This document shows positions 1 to 8,904 of a stretch of 64,000 bases of DNA, one piece after another. The notes under the pieces were generated by a model. The model was not told where the DNA came from. It did not search any database and saw only the letters and a program-made list of their open reading frames with translations. Where the stretch lies: the NCBI GenBank assembly GCA_016933535.1, contig JAFGAS010000086.1, positions 248,001 through 312,000 of the forward strand, read 5' to 3'. Source of the DNA: Candidatus Zymogenaceae bacterium. GTDB taxonomy: Bacteria; Desulfobacterota; Zymogenia; Zymogenales; Zymogenaceae. Every line of letters starts with the position of its first letter. Positions within the stretch are counted from its first letter, which is position 1. A program made the position numbers and the translations under genes.

Positions 1-507
1 ACCTTCTCCTCGGAAATCCCCTCATTCGGCGTATTAACCGCCAGCGGAGTCACCGCGGAGAGGGTTTCAAAGACCTTCACCCCACCCCGTGACATGCCGC
101 TTTCAACCGCAAAAAAAGAGATGCCGATGGAATCGACGACATATATCTATTCTCCGACAGATGAGCTCCTGCTCCCCACCATACTCTTGATCTACAATAG
201 CGACCCGATAAAGACAAAAAAGGACATTATGGATAAGGCGGTATCTCTGGGAGGAACTGTCTTGTCTAAAGAGATGGAAGGCTCTGAAGTCGCCGGGGAT
301 AAAGATAAAAATGTACCTGGGTCGTATGTGAAGTATTCAGAAAAAGGGGCACAGGATGACGCGATCAGCCTTCCGCCCGAAAAAATGGACGAACTGCTCG
401 ATTACCTGGTCGCCCGGTATCCCGAAACGGACAAAGTGATCGAAGATCTCAAGAACCGAAAGACCACCCCGTTCCTCAGGATCGATGTCGTCCCGACCAT
501 CCAGTAG
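1..507 (+). CDS. 3' end of an unrecognised protein (5' end outside window)
   Basis: The frame is open from the first base of the window and ends at the TAG at 505-507. The visible part is therefore at least 168 residues of a longer protein; an internal ATG at 94 is only an apparent start. The C-terminal part is mixed alpha/beta and fairly charged, with no Cys cluster, signal peptide or membrane segment in view. I do not recognise a family. The gene converges on rimI with two bases between them, so the two stop codons nearly touch. Coding status rests on the long open frame and normal composition. Confidence 0.6.
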   Translation, partial: TFSSEIPSFGVLTASGVTAERVSKTFTPPRDMPLSTAKKEMPMESTTYIYSPTDELLLPTILLIYNSDPIKTKKDIMDKAVSLGGTVLSKEMEGSEVAGDKDKNVPGSYVKYSEKGAQDDAISLPPEKMDELLDYLVARYPETDKVIEDLKNRKTTPFLRIDVVPTIQ

Positions 508-509
508 AT

Positions 510-995
510 TCAGATATCCCGCACCATGATGAGGGCGTCCTCCTTCGTATCGGTGTAATAGCCCCTTCGTTTATACACAACACGAAATCCCATCTTCCGG
601 TAGAGGCCGACACCGGCATCGTTATATTCCCTCACCTCAAGAAAGACATATCTACCCCCAATCTCCTTGGCCTTTTCTAGCGAGCGTTTGAGGACCTCCG
701 TACCGATACCGAGCCTCCTTAGATCCCTCCGTACGGCAACGCTCATAATGTGTACCTCCCCCTCGATTAGCCAAAATACGATATAACCCGCCACGCCGCC
801 CGCTAAATCGAAGACATAGCGATGGGAAAACTCGAGCTCAAACTCCCGCATAAAAATCCCCAGTGTCCAGGGAGTGGGAAACGACGACTTTTCGATCTCT
901 ATCACCTCGTCGAGGTCCTCGATTCCCATCGGCTTCATCTCCAGTTCATCGACGGCTGATTGGGCTCCGCGCTTAGTATGTTGGTCGTCTTTCAC
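510..995 (-). CDS. rimI: Ribosomal-protein-alanine N-acetyltransferase (GNAT family)
   Basis: GNAT acetyltransferase of the RimI type, which transfers acetyl from acetyl-CoA to the N-terminal amine of a ribosomal protein (S18 in E. coli). The 161 residues include the family's early SFPxPW motif (about residues 38-43), the acetyl-CoA pyrophosphate loop RRLGIG (about 95-100) and the late NDAGVGLYRKMGF stretch typical of RimI. The start used is a GTG with AAGGA nine bases upstream. About 18 residues precede the usual family start, so an internal ATG near 938 is an alternative. It stands alone between a convergent unknown gene and the phosphate transport pair. Confidence 0.85.
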   Translation of the reverse strand: MKDDQHTKRGAQSAVDELEMKPMGIEDLDEVIEIEKSSFPTPWTLGIFMREFELEFSHRYVFDLAGGVAGYIVFWLIEGEVHIMSVAVRRDLRRLGIGTEVLKRSLEKAKEIGGRYVFLEVREYNDAGVGLYRKMGFRVVYKRRGYYTDTKEDALIMVRDI

Positions 996-1056
996 GATCG
1001 GATGTCCTTACGGTATCGGATTTTACCTTCTGAAGGTTGGGTAGTGAACGGCGGCA

Positions 1057-1659
1057 TTACGTGGACTTCATGACGATGGATAGAATGATATTGGCGGCCT
1101 CATCACCCTGATCGGCACAATTTGACAGGTGCCGGTAGACCTCCCGCATCTTGAGCATATAGATGGGATCGGTTCCCTTGAAGAGATCCGACAGCGCCTG
1201 ATGGTAGGCCTGTTCCATATTGTTTTCAAATTTCTTGGCCCTCACGGCGTGGTCGTTGGCGATATTTGGGTAGTCTTTGAGGTACTTAATAGCCTTCACG
1301 AGCTCTTCATAGCCCTTTACCATGATGTCGATCATCTTTCCGACGTGTTCGTCGGCCGAAAGCTCATAGATCGTCAGCTCCAAGACGGTGTTGTCCGCAT
1401 AATCCATAACGTCGTCAAGCGCGCGGGAGAGCTGGAAAATATCTTCGCGGTCAATCGGTGTGGCGAACGTACGGTTGAGCTCCGCGATAATGATCCTGCG
1501 ATGCTCGTCCGCCTCCTTTTCGAGCCTTTTTACGGCCTCGGCGCAATCGGGACACTGGTTTGTCGCATACTCCTTGAGCGCCTTAAGCCCCTCCAGCACC
1601 TTTTCGGATTGGCTCATGAGAAGCGCATAGAAATCGGGTTTCTTTTTAAAGAAATACAT
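1057..1659 (-). CDS. DUF47 (PhoU-like) phosphate transport accessory protein
   Basis: All-helical 200-residue protein of the DUF47/TIGR00153 family, distantly related to PhoU. Family members are usually encoded directly beside a PiT phosphate permease and are thought to modulate it. The helices carry the acidic and histidine-rich patches of the family, for example KEADEHRR near residues 48-55 and DREDIFQLSRALDDVMDYAD near 70-89. The gene overlaps the end of pit by 14 bases, so the two are translationally coupled. Function is inferred from family and context. Confidence 0.85.
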   Translation of the reverse strand: MYFFKKKPDFYALLMSQSEKVLEGLKALKEYATNQCPDCAEAVKRLEKEADEHRRIIIAELNRTFATPIDREDIFQLSRALDDVMDYADNTVLELTIYELSADEHVGKMIDIMVKGYEELVKAIKYLKDYPNIANDHAVRAKKFENNMEQAYHQALSDLFKGTDPIYMLKMREVYRHLSNCADQGDEAANIILSIVMKST

Positions 1660-2692
1660 GAATTTCCTTTATTGCCGTATAGACTACGCCGCTCAGCACG
1701 GCCGTACACGGAAGCGTTATAATCCAGGTCGACATGATTCTGTTCACGACATTCCACTTAATGGCGGATATCCTCTGAGCCGCCCCCGCACCGACGATAG
1801 ACGATGAGATCACCTGCGTGGTGCTCATCGGAAGTCCAAAGATCGCCGATGAATAAACGATAGCCGCAGAAGCCAGCTGTGCCGAAAATCCGTGCACCGA
1901 TCGCACGCGATAGATCTTTGAGCCGACGGTCTTCATGGTTCGATACCCGCCCGTCAATATACCGAGTGATACGGCCGCAGCGCATGCTATCCTCACCCAA
2001 ATGGGGACGTAAAGGTCCGATCCTCCGCTGTAAAGAAAGGATATCTCATGAGGATACAGCCGATACATGATGATGAGACCCAGCGTCAATATTCCCATTG
2101 TCTTCTGGGCATCGTTTGTCCCATAGGCCAGCGCGATAGCCGATGAGCTGAAAATCTGGGACCTTTCAAAGAAACGCCTCACCTTATGCGGTGATTGAGC
2201 ACCGAAGAGCCGCAACGATCCATTGGTCAACAGGTATCCAAAGAGAAGCCCCAAAAAAGGTGCGATCAGCAGGGCCAGCAGAATTTCCACGATGAATACC
2301 CAGTTAAGGGCGTAAGGGCCGGCCGAGAACAGGACAGGGCCTACCAGCCCGCCGATTATCGCGTGGGTCGAACTCGTGGGTATCCCCCGGATGCCGGCAA
2401 CCAGGGTCCACAGGAGCGCCGAGATGAGCGCCGACCAGATAACGACTAAGTCGAGATGTTCGGGCTCGATGATCCCCCGAATAAAGGTAAGGGCCACCGC
2501 CGTTCCCAGAAAGAGCGCGCCGATGGATACGAAGAATGCAACAAGGATAAGGGCCCATCCCGGCCCGACGGCCCCGGTATATACCATGGTAGCAACGATC
2601 GACCCGGAATCGTTGTAACCCTGGACATATTGAAACAACAGGCAAATCGCCACCAACGCAGATAATATTATCGGGACAGCGCATCCGGGCAA
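1646..2692 (-). CDS. pit: PiT-family inorganic phosphate transporter
   Basis: Integral membrane permease for low-affinity phosphate uptake (PiT/PHO-4 family), usually coupled to H+ or Na+. Both internal-repeat signatures are visible: GYNDSGSIVAT near residue 25 and GTNDAQKTMG in the second half, with roughly ten hydrophobic segments over 348 residues. The start used is a TTG five bases after the stop of the upstream stress-protein gene. The permease N-terminus is already at the expected distance from the first signature, so little can be missing. It is co-transcribed with the DUF47 gene downstream and probably with the universal stress protein gene upstream. Confidence 0.9.
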   Translation of the reverse strand: MPGCAVPIILSALVAICLLFQYVQGYNDSGSIVATMVYTGAVGPGWALILVAFFVSIGALFLGTAVALTFIRGIIEPEHLDLVVIWSALISALLWTLVAGIRGIPTSSTHAIIGGLVGPVLFSAGPYALNWVFIVEILLALLIAPFLGLLFGYLLTNGSLRLFGAQSPHKVRRFFERSQIFSSSAIALAYGTNDAQKTMGILTLGLIIMYRLYPHEISFLYSGGSDLYVPIWVRIACAAAVSLGILTGGYRTMKTVGSKIYRVRSVHGFSAQLASAAIVYSSAIFGLPMSTTQVISSSIVGAGAAQRISAIKWNVVNRIMSTWIITLPCTAVLSGVVYTAIKEIHVFL

Positions 2693-2697
2693 GCACC

Positions 2698-3144
2698 TTA
2701 CCTCATAACCTTAACCGTCAGGACCGGACACTCGGCCCCGCGGAGCACCCGTTCTATGGTGCTACCGAAAATCAAATGGTCAAGTCCCGACCTCCCATGA
2801 GTCCCCATAATGATCACGTCAGCCTTCTTCTCGTCGGCGGTTTTCAGTATCTCACGATAGGCGTCACCTTTTGCCAGTATTGATTCATACTGGAGTTTTC
2901 CTTCAAAATACGTCACGCAAAAATCATTGAGGCTCTTCTTGGCGGAACGATAGACCTCTCCCATTACCGTTTCCAGCGAGATGTGGGGAAGATAGAGCCC
3001 CGTATAATCCTCCAGACTCGACACCACATGCAACACAAAGACCTTTGCCGTAAAGCGCGTGCCGAACGTCAGGGCATATTCGGCCAATAATTCCGATGAA
3101 TCCGAGAAATCCACCGGAAGCAGGACTGTCTTTATATCTTTCAT
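2698..3144 (-). CDS. Universal stress protein, UspA family
   Basis: Single-domain UspA-fold protein, cytoplasmic. The ATP-binding signature is present near the C-terminus as GTHGRSGLDHLIFGS, which matches the G-2x-G-9x-G(S/T) pattern of ATP-binding family members. The chosen ATG at 3144 gives the usual family start, MKDIKTVLLPVDFS. A longer reading from 3174 adds ten residues without family similarity. Five bases separate its stop from the pit start, which suggests a three-gene operon with the phosphate transporter. Its role there is not evident from sequence. Confidence 0.85.
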   Translation of the reverse strand: MKDIKTVLLPVDFSDSSELLAEYALTFGTRFTAKVFVLHVVSSLEDYTGLYLPHISLETVMGEVYRSAKKSLNDFCVTYFEGKLQYESILAKGDAYREILKTADEKKADVIIMGTHGRSGLDHLIFGSTIERVLRGAECPVLTVKVMR

Positions 3145-3268
3145 GCTCCGTGATACCTCTTCCACGACCCCCATTGGCCGGCATCGTGTGGATCAGCATG
3201 ATCGGGATGGCAAAACCAGTTTTAATTGTACCAAAAACCTCGCATAAAGGCAAGGAGGAATAAAATAC

Positions 3269-3297
3269 TTGACATGAGACATTTTGTAATATATATT
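3269..3297 (+). promoter_or_regulatory. Probable sigma-70 promoter for the AMIN-domain gene
   Basis: TTGACA at 3269-3274, a 17-base spacer and TATATT at 3292-3297, in a strongly AT-rich 100-bp stretch. It lies about 85 bases upstream of the ATG at 3382. The AT-rich tract between promoter and gene carries repeated ATATAT steps whose role is unknown. Confidence 0.55.
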
Positions 3298-3381
3298 TTA
3301 GATATATTTATCTATATATTGTCATATATATGTTATAATTTATCATATTTTGTCATAGTAATAAATCTTCACAAGATCGCT

Positions 3382-4299
3382 ATGAAAATTAAAGGTAGAC
3401 TTTTTTTTGCCGTTGTTATCTCATCGACGCTCATTCTCGCGCCTGCGGTTCTCGCCCGTGCCGACGCCTCCCGGGATCTTATGGACACGGCGCAAAAAAA
3501 ATACGAGACACTTCTTAAATCCGAAAAAAGACGATCCTCTAAATCGATGTGGCTTGAGGTCATCAACGCCTTCGATCTGGTGGTTAAACAGTATCCGAAC
3601 TCTAGGGAGGCGCCCCGGGCTCTATTTTCCGAGGCGTGTATATGGCGGGAGATGTTCAACTACTCGATTACGCTCGGAGAGCTTTATCGCGCGGAGGCGA
3701 CCTTCAAGAAGTTCATAAAGACCTACCCCAACCACGAACTGGCCGCCGACGCCAGGAAGAACATCGAAGAGATCCAGAATCAAAAAAAGAACAACAGCCT
3801 TATCAATGTCTCAACGGCAAAGCCCGATCCCGAGAAATTCCCGGGCCGCAAGACCGCCCTGAAAACCGACGAAAATGCCGGAACAAATAGAACGCAAAAA
3901 AAGGATCCGATAAAGGATCAGAAGAAAGATACGAAGAAAACAGCCGGCAGCCCTGCCGTGTCATCACCGTCTATCGAAAAGATCCGCTATTTTACCGACG
4001 CCAACCGCACCCGTATAGTGGTTGATCTTGATGCAACGATTTCGTTTAAGGACGCCGCCCTGCCCCAGGATAAACCCAACGGGATACCTCCCCGGATCTA
4101 TGTCGACCTCGTCGGGGCCCGGGCCTCCTCGGGACTCTATTGCCCCCTTACGGTAAAGGACGGGCTTGTTTCACGAATACGCTGGTCTAATAAAGAAGAC
4201 GGTGTTCGGGTGGTGCTTGATCTAGAAAAAAAGGCGGACTACACGGTATTCCCCCTGACCAATCCCCACCGTCTGGTCATCGATGTCTTAAGAAACTGA
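3382..4299 (+). CDS. Periplasmic TPR-like plus AMIN-domain protein without amidase domain
   Basis: 305-residue exported protein. A signal peptide spans residues 1-27 (MKIK, then a hydrophobic core ending ALARADA). TPR-like helices follow (about 30-130, with spaced YPNS and YPNH repeats), then a Lys/Thr-rich linker and a C-terminal AMIN domain (about 205-305) ending RLVIDVLRN. AMIN domains target cell-wall amidases to the septum or peptidoglycan. In related bacteria this TPR-AMIN architecture continues into an Amidase_3 catalytic domain, but here the frame stops right after AMIN and no amidase remnant follows. The ATG at 3382 is preferred over an upstream in-frame ATG at 3226, which lies before the promoter. 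Confidence 0.75.
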   Translation: MKIKGRLFFAVVISSTLILAPAVLARADASRDLMDTAQKKYETLLKSEKRRSSKSMWLEVINAFDLVVKQYPNSREAPRALFSEACIWREMFNYSITLGELYRAEATFKKFIKTYPNHELAADARKNIEEIQNQKKNNSLINVSTAKPDPEKFPGRKTALKTDENAGTNRTQKKDPIKDQKKDTKKTAGSPAVSSPSIEKIRYFTDANRTRIVVDLDATISFKDAALPQDKPNGIPPRIYVDLVGARASSGLYCPLTVKDGLVSRIRWSNKEDGVRVVLDLEKKADYTVFPLTNPHRLVIDVLRN

Positions 4300-4482
4300 A
4301 TAACCCCTCCCTCCCAAAATCAAATATTTGTAGCCACGCCCGCCGTTAGGCTGTTCCCTTCCCGTCTCGGGTAACGTCGTCCCCTTGCTCCGTATTCATT
4401 TCGCCTGACCATCCGGGATGAATCGTTCACTGAGGGTATCCGTTTCGAGCGGGATTAAATTATTGGGATAATACAAAAAACA

Positions 4483-4518
4483 AATCGCCCATTACGGGCG
4501 AAACCCGTATGGGCGATT
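4483..4518 (-). terminator. Rho-independent terminator of the corrinoid/methyltransferase operon
   Basis: A near-perfect inverted repeat pairs AATCGCCCAT-ACGGG with CCCGTAATGGGCGATT around a short loop. On the minus strand it is followed by TTTGTTTTTTG. The T-tract orientation fits the gene ending at 4640. The rest of 4300-4639 shows no gene. Confidence 0.75.
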
Positions 4519-4639
4519 GTCGAAATGATAGGCCTGTCCGCCGAGGCGATACCGCGGCGATCGCACTCGATTACTCCGGCCGTTTGCGCCGGAGACGAGA
4601 CAATGAACTACTGTATGTCTCTTTTAGAAACCGATACCC

Positions 4640-5278
4640 TCAGGCCGAGAGAACATCCTGAAAGACCTTGACCGCCTTTACGGCGTCCTCTCCGTAGGCA
4701 TCCACACCCATCTCCTTGGCGAGCTTCTCGGAGGTGCATGCGCCGCCAATGACGATCTTTACCTTATCCCGAAGCCCCGCCTCGGCCAGCGCATCGACGG
4801 TGTCCTTGATGCTGCCGATCATGGTGGTCAAGAGGATCGAGAGGCCGAGGGCCGGAGCCTTCGCGTCTCTTACGGCGGCTACAATCTTGTCTTCAGACAC
4901 GTCCACACCCAGGTCAACAACGGAATAGTCCGAGGCCGCCAGCATTATGCCCACGATGTTCTTTCCAATATCGTGTATATCGCCCTTGACAGTCGCCAGG
5001 ACCACAGTTCCCTTTTTGCCCGCGTCTTTCTTGTCTATCTTTTCGTCAAGAACGGCCATACCTTCCTTCATTACCTCACCGGCCAGTATCAGGTCGGCCA
5101 GGAAGTATTCACCACTCTCAAATCGCTCTCCTACCACCGTCATTCCCTCTCCCATTCCCTCCTTGATGATGTTCCACGGATCGACTCCCTCATCGAGAGC
5201 TTTTTTGATAAGGCCCTGGATATTATCAAGGTCCAGATCCACGATCGCCTCTTTTACCATCCGTACCGATTCCTTCAT
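4640..5278 (-). CDS. Methyltransferase cognate corrinoid (B12-binding) protein
   Basis: Small corrinoid protein that carries a methyl group on cobalt between two methyltransferases. The helical cap domain (about residues 1-85) precedes a Rossmann-like B12 domain with the base-off signature GDIHDIGKNIV, where His102 would be the lower axial cobalt ligand. A second B12-contact motif, GLSILLTT, and the late GGACTSEK loop are present. Length (212 residues) is normal for the MtbC/MttC/MtmC-like family. The gene is 23 bases downstream of the pterin methyltransferase, its likely partner. No substrate-specific methyltransferase (MttB, MtmB or MtaB type) is in the window, so the methyl donor is unknown. 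Confidence 0.9.
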   Translation of the reverse strand: MKESVRMVKEAIVDLDLDNIQGLIKKALDEGVDPWNIIKEGMGEGMTVVGERFESGEYFLADLILAGEVMKEGMAVLDEKIDKKDAGKKGTVVLATVKGDIHDIGKNIVGIMLAASDYSVVDLGVDVSEDKIVAAVRDAKAPALGLSILLTTMIGSIKDTVDALAEAGLRDKVKIVIGGACTSEKLAKEMGVDAYGEDAVKAVKVFQDVLSA

Positions 5279-5301
5279 GGTCGTTGTACTCCTTCATGGA
5301 A

Positions 5302-6099
5302 TTACGGGATAATGTTGTTTTTTCTGTACTGGGTAAGATAATTCCTGCAGTAGGGGTCATTGCCGAGGAGCATTTCGGCGGCGGTTACCGCCGTGGTAAG
5401 CTTCTTGTCAAGGGGATCGATAATGGCCGCATCAAGCCCCGCCCCCACGGCCAGCACCAGGAATGTCCGATTGAGGAGAAATCGCTCCGGCATGCCGTAG
5501 GAAATGTTCGAAAGCCCGCAAACGATATGAACACCCTGAATATCGGCCCTGATACGCTCGATTGTCTCCAGAACCATCAGTCCCTTTGTGTGGTCTGCGC
5601 TGATCGTCTGGACGAGCGGATCAAGGAATATATGCTCACGAGCGATCCCAAGTCCCTCGAGGGTCTTGACCATCCGCAGGGCATTGTCATATGCCTGGTC
5701 GGCACTCTTGGGAAGTCCCGCATCGTCCATACACAGCGCAACGACGTCGGCCTCCCGCTCGGTCAGCGCCGGCCGCATCTCCGAGAGTTTCTTCGTCTCC
5801 AGAGAAACCGAGTTTATCATCGGCGTCTTGGTGAGTTTGTGGATATTCTTGATGATCACCGCACTGCTTGAGCTGTCTATGGAAATGCGGACGTCCACCG
5901 CCCCCTGGACAATGTCGATCATCCAGGTCATATCGGCCTCTTCCCGATCGGGGTGGGCGCCGGCGTTTACATCGATGATATCGGCCCCCGCCGCATATTG
6001 ATCGGTCGCCTCCTTGATGATAAGGGCCTCATCCTTTTTTTCAATGGCTTCCCGAACGGCCTTTCGCGTGGCGTTAAGTCTTTCCGCAACGATAATCAT
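5302..6099 (-). CDS. Methyltetrahydrofolate:corrinoid methyltransferase (pterin-binding TIM barrel)
   Basis: 265-residue pterin-binding-domain protein related to AcsE/MeTr and MtvA. It moves the N5-methyl of methyltetrahydrofolate to cob(I)alamin, or the reverse. Family features in order are AERLNATRK at the N-terminus, GADIIDVNAG (about 38-47), the barrel strand ISIDSSSS, MINSVSLE, DPLVQTIS and the late GLSNISYGMP loop. It lies directly upstream of the corrinoid protein gene and shares its terminator. The pair could feed methyl groups into, or draw them from, the Wood-Ljungdahl methyl branch, but that direction is inference. Confidence 0.88.
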   Translation of the reverse strand: MIIVAERLNATRKAVREAIEKKDEALIIKEATDQYAAGADIIDVNAGAHPDREEADMTWMIDIVQGAVDVRISIDSSSSAVIIKNIHKLTKTPMINSVSLETKKLSEMRPALTEREADVVALCMDDAGLPKSADQAYDNALRMVKTLEGLGIAREHIFLDPLVQTISADHTKGLMVLETIERIRADIQGVHIVCGLSNISYGMPERFLLNRTFLVLAVGAGLDAAIIDPLDKKLTTAVTAAEMLLGNDPYCRNYLTQYRKNNIIP

Positions 6100-6234
6100 C
6101 GGCGATCCTCTCAGAATTTTAAGCAGCGTCTATCTGTTGGATGACGCTACCACAGCCCCCCCACTCTTGTCAAGGCAAATGGAATGGCGGTGTCGGCCGC
6201 TGTAGTCAACCCACCCACATCTAATCCGCGTGTG

Positions 6235-6891
6235 CTATAGGTTCATAACCATATGGAGCGCCGCCATCGTCGGCGGAATCATCTTAAACTCGCCGGACCG
6301 GTTTTGCTCAAGCGCCTCGTCGGGCGCTATCCAGAGCGACCGCTCGACCTCGACGTTTTCCACGCCGGCCTCTTGTCCCTCGGGGATCTCGGCGAGGAAG
6401 AAGACGGTGTGAAACCGCATCGGAGAAAAAGCCGGGGTGGTAAAGCGCTGCAGAAATCTCAATCGATTTCCTGCAAAAAAGAGCCCTCGTCCGATTGCCT
6501 CATCGACGAACGGCGCATCGTTTTGGCCGGCAAGCCCTCTCATCTCCCGATAAAGCCGCCCGGAGACTATCCGTCCGGCCTCATCGCACAGAAGCAAGAC
6601 TCCCGATTCCTCGAAGAGCTCCCGGACGGCCGCCGTAATAAAACCGAGGGGCTCGTACCCATCCTGTTTCATCTTGTCGAGGTCATCCGGATCGGCGCCG
6701 ATAATCCTGCCGGTCGCCCGGGGATTCGTATCCGACGTATCCACCCTGCCGCCGGGAAAAACATAATACCCGCCCAGAAACGCCATGGAACGTGCCCGCT
6801 TGGTGAGAAATACTTCATGCCGCCCCCCTCTCCGGCGCACAACCACCACCGTGGCGGCAGGTCTAGGGGTTACCGGTGTATCAGGAGCCAT
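6235..6891 (-). CDS. NUDIX hydrolase with split Nudix box (NUDT19-like)
   Basis: 218-residue NUDIX-fold pyrophosphohydrolase. The Nudix box is split: GGRVDTSDTN near residues 47-56 is separated by about 35 residues from AAVRELFEESGVLL near 85-98. That arrangement is seen in the NUDT19/RP2-like branch, whose characterised members cleave CoA derivatives or nucleoside diphosphate conjugates. REL and EESG retain the metal-binding glutamates. The start overlaps the end of the upstream methyltransferase gene by 22 bases, so the two are coupled. The substrate cannot be told from the sequence. Confidence 0.8.
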   Translation of the reverse strand: MAPDTPVTPRPAATVVVVRRRGGRHEVFLTKRARSMAFLGGYYVFPGGRVDTSDTNPRATGRIIGADPDDLDKMKQDGYEPLGFITAAVRELFEESGVLLLCDEAGRIVSGRLYREMRGLAGQNDAPFVDEAIGRGLFFAGNRLRFLQRFTTPAFSPMRFHTVFFLAEIPEGQEAGVENVEVERSLWIAPDEALEQNRSGEFKMIPPTMAALHMVMNL

Positions 6892-7847
6892 TGATACTCC
6901 TTGATGTGGTCGATGAATTCACCGATGATCTCGTGCTTTTCCGTCTGGATGGAACCCGAAAGGAGGATATATCGAATCTCGGTGTCGTCCCTGATCTGAA
7001 AGAGGTCCATCAGGCCGCCCCCCTCCCGCAAAAGCCCCCCCTTATCTACAAGCCGCTTGAGATGCTCAAAACAGATCGTTACCTCATGGTGGGAGAAAAG
7101 GATGATTTTCTTTGGCCATCGGTCGGTACGCGGGTCTCTCAAGAAATCCGCCATCGAGCGAGGCAGTGACCAGTCCGACGAATGTTCGACCACAAACAGA
7201 CGATCGGTCGTGCCCATTGCCAACTCGATGAATCGGGCGGCGCCCGTGTTGAGATGGACGGTATCCGGGGCATCCTGCGGATCTATGTCGAGACTTCGGA
7301 TGAAGTCGCGCGCTTGTTCAAGGTACCGCAAATCACTGTCGTCCGATCCGTTTGGATCGATCGGGCCCTTCCCTTCCATGTATTCGATGAGGCGTCTCTT
7401 CGGAATATCGACCAGTGATGGGAAGTCGGCCATGTTTTCGTTGGATATAATAAGGTCGAACGGCCCGTGCCGGCCAAGGTAATCGAATATGTCTGCCTCA
7501 ATGACCGTCGCCCGGTCTCCGAAGGCCGCCAGCGTCAGCCGCTGTCGCCCGCAGAAGACCGGGCTGATATCCACCATCGTCGCGGTGATCCGCCCAAACC
7601 GGCCAAGGAGGTAATGTGCCAGGTTGCCGTATCCTCCCCCCACCTCCAGTATCCGAAAGCCGTCCCGAATCATCCCCCGGCCCTCCAGGAGGTCGCCGAT
7701 GACCTCGCCGTAGGCTCGACGCTCCTTGAGTGCCTCCATGTACGGGGAGGCCGTGTCTCTCAGGCTCTCGCTGATCGTCTGTTCCCAGCCGAGGCTCGCC
7801 CGGTCGCCCAGGTGATAGGCACGTGTGTCGTTTTCCGAGATGGTCAT
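6870..7847 (-). CDS. Class I SAM-dependent methyltransferase, substrate unknown
   Basis: 325-residue methyltransferase with the SAM-binding motif [11 protein letters not shown] (about residues 65-75), followed by MVDISP (motif II) and [10 protein letters not shown] (motif IV). The C-terminal half is longer than a minimal Rossmann methyltransferase and contains no domain I recognise. It overlaps ltaE upstream by four bases (ATGA) and the nudix gene downstream by 22 bases, so the three form a tightly coupled operon. Nothing in the neighbours fixes the substrate. Confidence 0.75.
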   Translation of the reverse strand: MTISENDTRAYHLGDRASLGWEQTISESLRDTASPYMEALKERRAYGEVIGDLLEGRGMIRDGFRILEVGGGYGNLAHYLLGRFGRITATMVDISPVFCGRQRLTLAAFGDRATVIEADIFDYLGRHGPFDLIISNENMADFPSLVDIPKRRLIEYMEGKGPIDPNGSDDSDLRYLEQARDFIRSLDIDPQDAPDTVHLNTGAARFIELAMGTTDRLFVVEHSSDWSLPRSMADFLRDPRTDRWPKKIILFSHHEVTICFEHLKRLVDKGGLLREGGGLMDLFQIRDDTEIRYILLSGSIQTEKHEIIGEFIDHIKEYQWLLIHR

Positions 7848-8878
7848 CGGCCTTTTTTAAACACCTCCGAAAAGGCCCCGATCGCCGCCTCGATATCGTC
7901 CGAAGAGACATCCAGATGGGTGACGCACCTGACGTTCGTCGGGCCGAAGGGAAACATCAGCACCGCCCGTTTTTGCATCTCGACGACGACATCGGTCGGA
8001 GACATCCGCGCGGGATCGACCTGGAAAATAACGATATTGGTATCCACCTCTTCGGGATTGACACTCACGTCGGGAAGCATTGAAAGCGCCTCGGCCAGTC
8101 GTTTAGCATTGGCGTGGTCTTCGGCAAGACGCTCTACATGGTGGTCAAGCGCATAGAGCGCCGCGGCCGCTACGATCCCGACCTGACGCTGCCCCCCACC
8201 GATCATCTTGCGAAAACGGTGCACCCGATCCATCACGGCGCCGCTGCCGGCGATCATCGAACCCATCGGCACCCCCAGGCCCTTGGAAAAACAGATCGTG
8301 ACCGTGTCGAAATGCTGTGCGTATCGTCTTGCCTCGATTCCCGAGGCAACGACGGCATTGAGGAGCCGGGCGCCGTCCATGTGCATGGAGATCCCCCGCT
8401 GCTGACAGAGCTCACTGATTCTCTCGATCTCGCCCAGCGGGATGACGGCCCCCCCCGCCCGGTTGTGGGTGTTTTCGATGACGACCACCGAAGTCCTTGG
8501 CTGGTGGATGTCCGCCGGCCGGATCGCCGCCTCTACCTGCGGGCGTGTGATGAGTCCCCGTTTGCCTTGAATCGGGCTGAGCTGAACGCCGGAGACGACG
8601 GCCGACCCGGCGGCCTCGTAGACGAATATGTGATTTTCCGTCTCGAGGATAACCTCCTCGCCCGGCTGGGTAAGGGCTTTGATAGAAAGGAGATTTCCCA
8701 TGGTGCCGGAGGCAACCCAGAGGGCCCTTTCCTTGCCGAGGAGGGCGGCAACCCGTTCCTGGAGCCGATTGACCGTCGGGTCCTCGAAGAATACGTCGTC
8801 CCCGACCTGGGCCTCGTACATGGCCCGGCGCATCGGTTCGGTCGGCCTGGTAATGGTATCGCTTCTCAGATCGATCAT
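7844..8878 (-). CDS. ltaE: Low-specificity L-threonine aldolase
   Basis: PLP enzyme of fold type I that cleaves L-threonine or L-allo-threonine to glycine and acetaldehyde. The 344 residues match the family length. The N-terminal [19 protein letters not shown] motif, the [10 protein letters not shown] substrate loop and the PLP lysine in [12 protein letters not shown] (Lys199) are all present. It is the first gene of the operon with the methyltransferase and nudix genes. It could supply glycine to one-carbon metabolism, which would suit the neighbouring folate/corrinoid genes, but that link is inference. Confidence 0.9.
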   Translation of the reverse strand: MIDLRSDTITRPTEPMRRAMYEAQVGDDVFFEDPTVNRLQERVAALLGKERALWVASGTMGNLLSIKALTQPGEEVILETENHIFVYEAAGSAVVSGVQLSPIQGKRGLITRPQVEAAIRPADIHQPRTSVVVIENTHNRAGGAVIPLGEIERISELCQQRGISMHMDGARLLNAVVASGIEARRYAQHFDTVTICFSKGLGVPMGSMIAGSGAVMDRVHRFRKMIGGGQRQVGIVAAAALYALDHHVERLAEDHANAKRLAEALSMLPDVSVNPEEVDTNIVIFQVDPARMSPTDVVVEMQKRAVLMFPFGPTNVRCVTHLDVSSDDIEAAIGAFSEVFKKGR

Positions 8879-8904
8879 GGGCTGACCTTTAAGATAATGG
8901 TGGA

